Below, in pieces: positions 51,717-64,000 of a DNA stretch of 64,000 nucleotides (within the stretch, counting starts at the first letter, position 1; each line of letters begins with the position of its first letter). Source of the DNA: Hermodice carunculata (Eukaryota; Annelida; Polychaeta; Eunicida; Amphinomidae). The notes below the pieces were generated by a model that made no database searches, was not told where the DNA came from, and saw only the letters and a list, made by a program, of their open reading frames with translations. The DNA is taken from the NCBI GenBank assembly GCA_964020975.1, contig OZ026615.1, positions 85,127,989-85,191,988 of the forward strand. Reading direction: 5' to 3'. A program made the translations under genes and the position numbers.

Positions 51717-51812
51717 GGAATGGATTTAGACAGCACGAGTTTTAAAACCGTTCACTGCGAGCCTTTAGCGAGCAGTGAACGGTTTGAAACGAGTGCTGTC
51801 TATATCTATTCC
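51717..51812. repeat. Fold-back repeat with about 41-bp arms
   Basis: Left arm GGAATGGATTTAGACAGCAC...CCGTTCACTGC pairs with right arm GCAGTGAACGG...GTGCTGTCTATATCTATTCC with few mismatches and a 12-base loop. No coding content. Confidence 0.85.
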
Positions 51813-52131
51813 CCACGACACGGTCATGGGGTGTTTTGTTTCTCCCACAGAGCGTTAAATGCTATGTTTTTGTTACAAACCTACTTGTTTTAGCGTGCTT
51901 GCAGCAACCGTTTCGAATCCATTTTGTTCACTTCCAACATTGCGTTTCTAATGTACGTCACTCAAGAAAGAACTTTCAGTTTCTCTTTTCTCTCTTGCGT
52001 AACCTGATTGGCTTACAGACAAAACAAAAACCAATAGGAATCTCTCTTTTATTTCATTTCAGTCGTAAAATCCCTCCACACATATGTTGGGAACGGTTGT
52101 GTTTCAATATGGGTAACAAAGGGAGAAACAA

Positions 52132-52279
52132 ATTTCACCCCTCACCTGAGACAGGTCCACAAATGATAACTAGTGGTTTAAAACCGGTCCTCGACGTTTG
52201 AAGTAATTCCACCCCTGACCTGAGACAGGTCACCAAATGACAACTAGTGGTTTCATACCGGCCGTCAACGTTTGAAGTA
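52132..52279. repeat. Two tandem copies of a 74-bp unit
   Basis: Both contain CCTGAGACAGGTC, ACTAGTGGTTT, ACCGG and CAACGTTTGAAGTA-type tracts in order, offset about 73-74 bases. Confidence 0.88.
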
Positions 52280-52329
52280 TTATTCATGAATAAAAGACTT
52301 CTACTGGAAAAGCATGTAATTCGATGGGA

Positions 52330-52640
52330 ACCACACTAGGTCCTTCTGATTACAACATATCTTTGTTATAATTGTAAGAAATCCTTACGGTGGCCTTATT
52401 TTGAGTACCGAATGTTGTCAGCCGATGTGTGTAAATGAACAGGACCTGACACAGAAGACTTGAACAAAGTGTACAGCAAATTTTTAACGCCACACAATAG
52501 CAAGGACTGCTCAATAAACATGAAATATAATTATCGATGGCCTCACAAAATGAGAAGTAGTTTGAAACAGAACCAATTGCATGATTACATATTTTGAAAT
52601 TAAGTATATGTGAACTCTGACCAGCGCAATTGAATTTTGA
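52330..52640 (+). pseudogene. Decayed copy of the receptor's last exon with intron and 3' flank
   Basis: Aligns by eye with 37690-38010. The tract before the exon (ACAACATATCTTTGTTATAAT against AACACATGTTTGTTATCAT), the coding part (GTGGCCTTATTTTGAGTACC against GTAGCCTTACGTGGAGTACC; TGTACAGCAAATTTTTAACG against TGTGCAGCAAGATACTTCG) and the 3' flank (GTGAACTCTGACCAGCGCA) all correspond. The frame is broken by indels and stops and the acceptor AG is changed. Because intron and 3' flank are both included, it is a DNA duplication, not a processed copy. Confidence 0.75.
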
Positions 52641-52789
52641 TATAGAAATTAGTTGCGAAGAAAGGAAACTGTGGGCTGATAAATTTGATCACCCAAACTC
52701 ACCAGTCGTAGGACCATAATAAAAACTTTTAATACGCGAAAATATTTGTGTTAAAATTCATGAATGCAAATCAAACATATTTATTTTAT

Positions 52790-54565
<1,776 letters not shown>

Positions 54566-54894
54566 AAATTATATCAAACTACATAACATTAACTAGATTT
54601 CAAAATAATTTATTCCGTAATACCCATGAGTTGGTTGTACCAGCTAAAATAAAATGGGGACAAACCTAAACACATCTCAAAATGATCGACATTTTATTGG
54701 TCAAAGCATATGCATTTTATCAACAGTTAAAGCAATAAGGGCATTTGCATTTTAATAGACCTAATTGTTCACCCGGTTTGGAATATACAAAACAGTGAAA
54801 GCATTTAGTCCCATAACATTTTAATAGGCCTAAATTTTGACCATATTGTCAGAATGTCCAGCTGCCTATAATAATATTGACGTGTTATTATTAT

Positions 54895-54899
54895 TGGTA

Positions 54900-54976
<77 letters not shown>
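54895..54976. repeat. Microsatellite (ATT)n
   Basis: About 26 uninterrupted ATT units. Confidence 0.97.
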
Positions 54977-54978
<2 letters not shown>

Positions 54979-55127
54979 TCCTAAATATGCAAAATTGCAT
55001 GTAATGAACTTAAAAACCGTTATAAAGTTTAGAAAATTAAACCAATGGATGGTATCATTGGTGACAATACGTAGCTGCATGAAATGAATTACACTTACAA
55101 AATCAATGCATTTTAGCACTTGTATTA

Positions 55128-57826
55128 TAGGGATAGATAGATAGAATAGCTTTATTTGGTCTAAACAAAATTACACAATGTGTTACAAGAATAAATTTAT
55201 ATGTCTAAAAACCAGGAGCCCATACATTAAGACTCCGAAGAGTCGCTGACATGTAGGCCACCCTAAAGATATACTATACATAATTACTATATTTAAACTC
55301 ATATGCTATAAGATTTCTAACACATTACTATAGGCTGAATGATAACAGAGATTACCAAACTTAAGTTGATAGACCAAGTGACCATAATAATACATATGAC
55401 TAATTTCGTCTGTTGCAGACGTGACAATAAATAATGTTACAGTTAATTTCATAGTGGTTAATAATATGATTCTTAGCATATTGTGAGAAGGCTTTCAAGG
55501 AGTGTGTATCAATTTTTGTCATAACTATGTCAGGTAAGTAATTTTCATTAATTAAATCCGGTATTTTATGTCTTAAACACAATCGACTAATTTTGGTATT
55601 TGTAAATAGTATTGGGATCACTGGGGTTAAAATAGGTATATTATGTTCTGTTGCATCATATCTGCGTGGTATTGTTACAGTTCTTCTGGGTCTATCAGTG
55701 CGTTGTGTCTGGTGATGGTTGAACATATCATTGAAATAGTTAGGCAACATAGTGTTTTTGTACTTGTAGTATATTTTGATACAAGATAGCTTGAATATAT
55801 CACTGAACTTAAGAAGACCAAGTTTTTTTAACATAGGAGATGTGTGTGCATTGTACTTGCTATTACTAATAGATCTTATCGCTTTCTTTTGCAGCTTTAC
55901 AAGTCTAATGCAAGAGTGGAACCCCCATGTAGTTATTCCATAATTGAGATGTGGTAATAATAAGGCATTGTAAATCGGTTGTAATATACTTTGGGGCAGT
56001 AGGTTTTTTACTCTAGAGAGTATGCCACACACTCGGGATTATTTATTTGACACATAATTAACATGTTTGCTCCAGCTAAGATTATGATCAATTAAGACAC
56101 CTAAAAAACTAAAGTCTCCAACTCGTTAAACTGGCTGGTTATTTATCATAACATCCGGTAATTGATGAAGAGGTACGTGTTTCTGTTTTGTATGGAAGAT
56201 CATATATTTTCATTTATTTAAATTCAAAGATAATTTGTTCACAGCAAGCCAGTCACTTACTTTGGCTAATTCTTTATAAACTTTTTCAGTTAGTGTGGAT
56301 GGGGGTGTTGTTTCATAGTTAAAATTACATATAGTGTTTAATAGGCTTGTGTTATCAGCATACATAATTGAGCTAAATCTACTGACTTGGGACAGGTCAT
56401 TGCTGTAAATGAGGAACAGAAGAGGACAAAAAAATAGATGCCTGGGGGACTCCAGTAGTGATTTCTTGTGTTGGGGATTTAATATTATTAATTTCGACAA
56501 ATGGAGATCTATTATTTAAGTAGCTACTGAACCACTGAAGTTCTACATTTTGTGATCTATAGTATCGAATGCCTTAGAAAGGTCTAAGAAAAAGGCAATT
56601 GGCAGTTTCTTTTCCTCAAGATCTGCATGTGTCCTGTCTATTAGTTCTAATACAGCGGTTTCTGTAGAGTGGTTCTTTCTAAAACCATATTGATGATTGT
56701 AAAATAAGTTATCTGTAAAGTACTGGAATAACTGCGTATAAACAATTCTTTCCAATACTTTAGAGATGGACGGAAGGAGAGATATGGGTCTATAACTATT
56801 GAAGTCATGTTGATCATCTTTTTTATATATCGAGATTACTTTAGCAATTTTGAATTTGTTTGGAAAGACTCCATTTTTTAATGACTGGTTAATTATAGCA
56901 GTTAGAGGCTTAGTGATATCTTCAGACCACAGTTTGAGAAGAATTAAAGATACGTTATCTACTCCAGCGCTTCTTTTTGGATTTAAGTTATCTATCACTT
57001 TCTTAATTTGTTCTTCCTCAAAATGAGTGAATAGGAAGGTGGAATTAACGTTAATATTTTGCAAATAAGAATGAAAAGGTGTTTTCCCTTGAGTATCTAT
57101 TTTCTCAGCTAAAGATGGGCCAATATTTACAAAAAAAGTCATTAAAATATGTTGCTATTGTCTCTGTGTCTGTTATACGTTTGTTATCGACGTTGAAATA
57201 CTTGGGGAATTCTTTCTGAGTATTGGATTTATTGAGGATATCTTTAATAGTTTTTATTTTTAATATCATTTTTGTATTTATTAAATTCTGTTTGATAATG
57301 ATCAGATTTTGCTCTTCTAATCATAGAGCGGACCTCAGGAGAGCATTCTTGAAGTCTTCCATTAAGAACATCATACCTCTCACTGTTTGGTGTGATAGAA
57401 TGAAATTTTTTGTACAGGGTATCTCTTTGTTTTATTTTAATCAAAATATCTTGAGTAATCCATTTTGTTTTTTATGTTTGTATTTATTATTTTTTTTCTT
57501 TTTTAGGGGAAAGTGTTTATCAATCATCTCATCCATTTTGATAGCAAATTTCTGGTCATGTGTTATTTATGGATTAGCATTGATATCGTTGTCAAAAACA
57601 GTTTCCCAGTCTGTATTCTTTAGCTCTTCGAGAAAGTCCTGAGTAGCTTTGCCTGAGAAGGCCCTGAATTGTAATTGTTTATTGTTACTGTAATTGCATT
57701 TAAATTAAAATTTACAGCAGAAATTGTGGCCATGTGGTCCGACAATTTGTGAACCAATATTCCAGTTTCAACTGGAATACAAGAATTTGAATTTCTACTA
57801 AAAATATTGTCGATTAATGTGCTCAC
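55128..57826 (-). pseudogene. LINE with endonuclease end, reverse transcriptase and C-terminal domain, minus strand
   Basis: From 57826 downward on the minus strand: endonuclease end (STLIDNIFSRN, TGILVHKLSDHMAT), linker (IKIKQRDTLYKKFHSIT), then RT with AGVDNVSLILLKLW, FKIAKVISIYKKDDQ, YRPISLLPSISKVLERIVY, YGFRKNHSTETAVLELID and FFLDLSKAFDTIDHKM (57142-56543), then SSIMYADNTSLLN (56500-56210), and a 210-codon C-terminal domain (56032-55400) with HLNYGITTWG and LVKLQKKAIRSISNSKY. The 3' end has AATAAAG and a short CTAT-repeat tail at 55160-55130. Frames are separate and the catalytic YADD reads YADN, so it looks dead, but it is the best-preserved LINE here. It is 5'-truncated. Broad Jockey/CR1-like affinity; clade not fixed. 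Confidence 0.88.
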
Positions 57827-59124
57827 TCGATGGTTGTGCAGGAAAGGTAACAGGCGATGTGAATTATATTTTGCACTGTTATATTTGCAAACAGTACGTC
57901 AGGGCATGATCCTGATATGTAGATTGCTTCATACAGCTCCAGATAAATTTGAATGTGTTCAAAGTGTTATTTATTGGAATGAAGGACTAGAAAATTTGGA
58001 ATAAAGAGCAACCAGTCCAGGGTCTGCTTCTGCATGCACGTGGTCTGTTGAGGGCAACAATTGTTCCACCTGATACTAAAACGATATTGTGGGATTGCTG
58101 AAAGCCCGTAGAGTACAACAAACGAAAATAATAAAAAAACTATATTTCAGCTGATGCAAAAAATAGTATATGTACTGTAGCCCTGTACGCAGCACTTGTA
58201 TTACAAAATACACTGGCAGGTTGTTGTTTTTAGAATAATGGCAACAGTGTTAACAACCGGTCTTTTCTGATAACAAAAATGTTTGGTCTCAGACTGCTTT
58301 TGTGTCCTTTATTCAAAGTGTTGTCAAGAAGACAGAAGGTTTTAACTAAGTGTAAATCTACACAACCATGATCATAACAGTCGGGGCACTTTAATGCGTG
58401 TGTGCTTTCAGATCTCTAAATATGTGCGACTAGAGATTCCACAATTTGGTTCAAATTTACTAAGGAACACAGACATTCAGAAGTCACGTCTTATTATATT
58501 TCGAAAATACCTCCTTTACATTTCCATGTAAACTGCTTGTATCCGCGTGACGAGATTTCTGAATGATTGTAATGGAAAAAGTTGACAGAACAAACTTAGG
58601 TGCCTATAGTCTGGTATCCTTAATGTTTATTTGACCAAGTTATTACATGCAGGTAACTTTAGATGGTGGAAGTTTGAAAAAGAGAAATTATTCAGGCTCG
58701 AGACTCCATACGTGATAGTCATCCAGTGCAAAATCAAAACTGTTGCAGTAATTGTTGTGTATTTAATGTCCAGAAATGGCCACTGCAGGATTGACTCAAC
58801 AAAACGTTGTCACCTACGTCATTCATTCAAAGTTATAACGGAAGTTCTGTACAACAAACTCATTGGTTCAAATAGTCGAAATTGAGGAGTAAATAGTTAT
58901 TACGAGAAAACAAAACTGAAACTTATGCGATAAAAAGTAAAATATATGACACACTCATATTCTCAAGAATTGATTTTAAGACTGGTAATTAAAACAAAAA
59001 CAAACACTTACGAGAAAGAAATTTGACTTGGGAGAAAATGATCATAAAAACAAGAAAATGCTAACATTTGCATTCATAAAATACATTAATCGGTAAAAAA
59101 AGGAAACATCGTTAATGATTTCTT
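57827..59124. other. Intergenic DNA, no gene supported
   Basis: Beyond the LINE's truncated end. No recognisable features. An 84-codon frame at 58631-58885 has no family resemblance I can name. Confidence 0.45.
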
Positions 59125-59132
59125 TTGTATAT

Positions 59133-59175
<43 letters not shown>

Positions 59176-59224
59176 TTTGTTTGTTTGTTTGTTTGTTTGT
59201 TTGTTTGTTTGTTTGTCTGTGTAT

Positions 59225-59259
<35 letters not shown>

Positions 59260-59265
59260 TTTTTT
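59125..59265. repeat. Tetranucleotide array (TTTA)n(TTTG)n(TTTA)n
   Basis: About 13 TTTA units, 9 TTTG units, then about 10 TTTA units. Confidence 0.97.
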
Positions 59266-59460
59266 TACAATTTCAAACGTTGGAATGAAAACAGTTTTGT
59301 TGGAAAGCATTAAATACATATGGACTGATATTATTTGTCTGATTCTTATTTTTTTACTGATCCCAAATTCAGCTGGTCTTATTGAGTCTTATTTATGTTC
59401 AGACACACGGTGTTATGTCACAGTTTACTTAAAAGAAGCTTATAAAGAGTAGTCGTTTTT

Positions 59461-64000
<4,540 letters not shown>

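Overview
This is AT-rich, intron-rich animal DNA dominated by one large plus-strand gene and by repeats. I recover 18 exons between 1707 and 37887 whose reading phases join without a break. Together they encode about 1,430 residues of a multidomain receptor of the GRL101-like family (LDLa/leucine-rich-repeat G-protein-coupled receptors related to relaxin receptors). The visible order is CUB, C-type lectin, four LDLa modules, a fibrinogen-related module of the kind found in CNTNAP/Caspr proteins, an LDLa-like module, two more LDLa modules, leucine-rich repeats, seven transmembrane helices, and a short tail that looks like the C-lobe of a degenerate protein kinase. The start codon and signal peptide are not seen and probably lie upstream of the window.

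The organism is a metazoan. A broken Ty3/gypsy-type element in the 16.3-24.0 kb intron has its integrase upstream of its reverse transcriptase. That order is characteristic of the Gmr1 lineage described from deuterostomes. With the GRL101-like receptor, tRNA-derived SINE pieces and abundant microsatellites, this suggests a marine invertebrate deuterostome (echinoderm, hemichordate or similar). The taxon is an inference.

Layout: 1-640, decayed Crypton tyrosine-recombinase transposon. 1.7-6.6 kb, CUB, lectin and first two LDLa exons. 7.5-8.9 kb (-), broken transposase-like gene carrying a pogo-like MITE. 9.8-11.6 kb (-), endonuclease-bearing repeat. 12.0-16.3 kb, LDLa and fibrinogen-related exons. 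19.4-22.7 kb, Gmr1-like fossil with a MITE inside it. 24.0-27.7 kb, LDLa exon and the long LDLa-LRR-7TM exon. 28.7-29.6 kb, dead Tc1-like transposase. 30.0 kb, TM6-TM7 exon. 32.5-34.3 kb, array of diverged repeat units. 35.3-37.9 kb, tail exons and stop codon. 38-64 kb, no intact gene: two decayed LINEs (41.2-42.1 kb plus, 49.3-50.7 kb minus), a better-preserved LINE (55.1-57.8 kb minus), microsatellites, fold-back repeats, MITEs, and a decayed second copy of the receptor's last exon at 52.3 kb.

How the gene product would work: the extracellular modules form a long ligand-binding ectodomain, the 7TM core signals through G proteins, and the tail would be a non-catalytic docking or regulatory module. 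No ligand can be named from the sequence.
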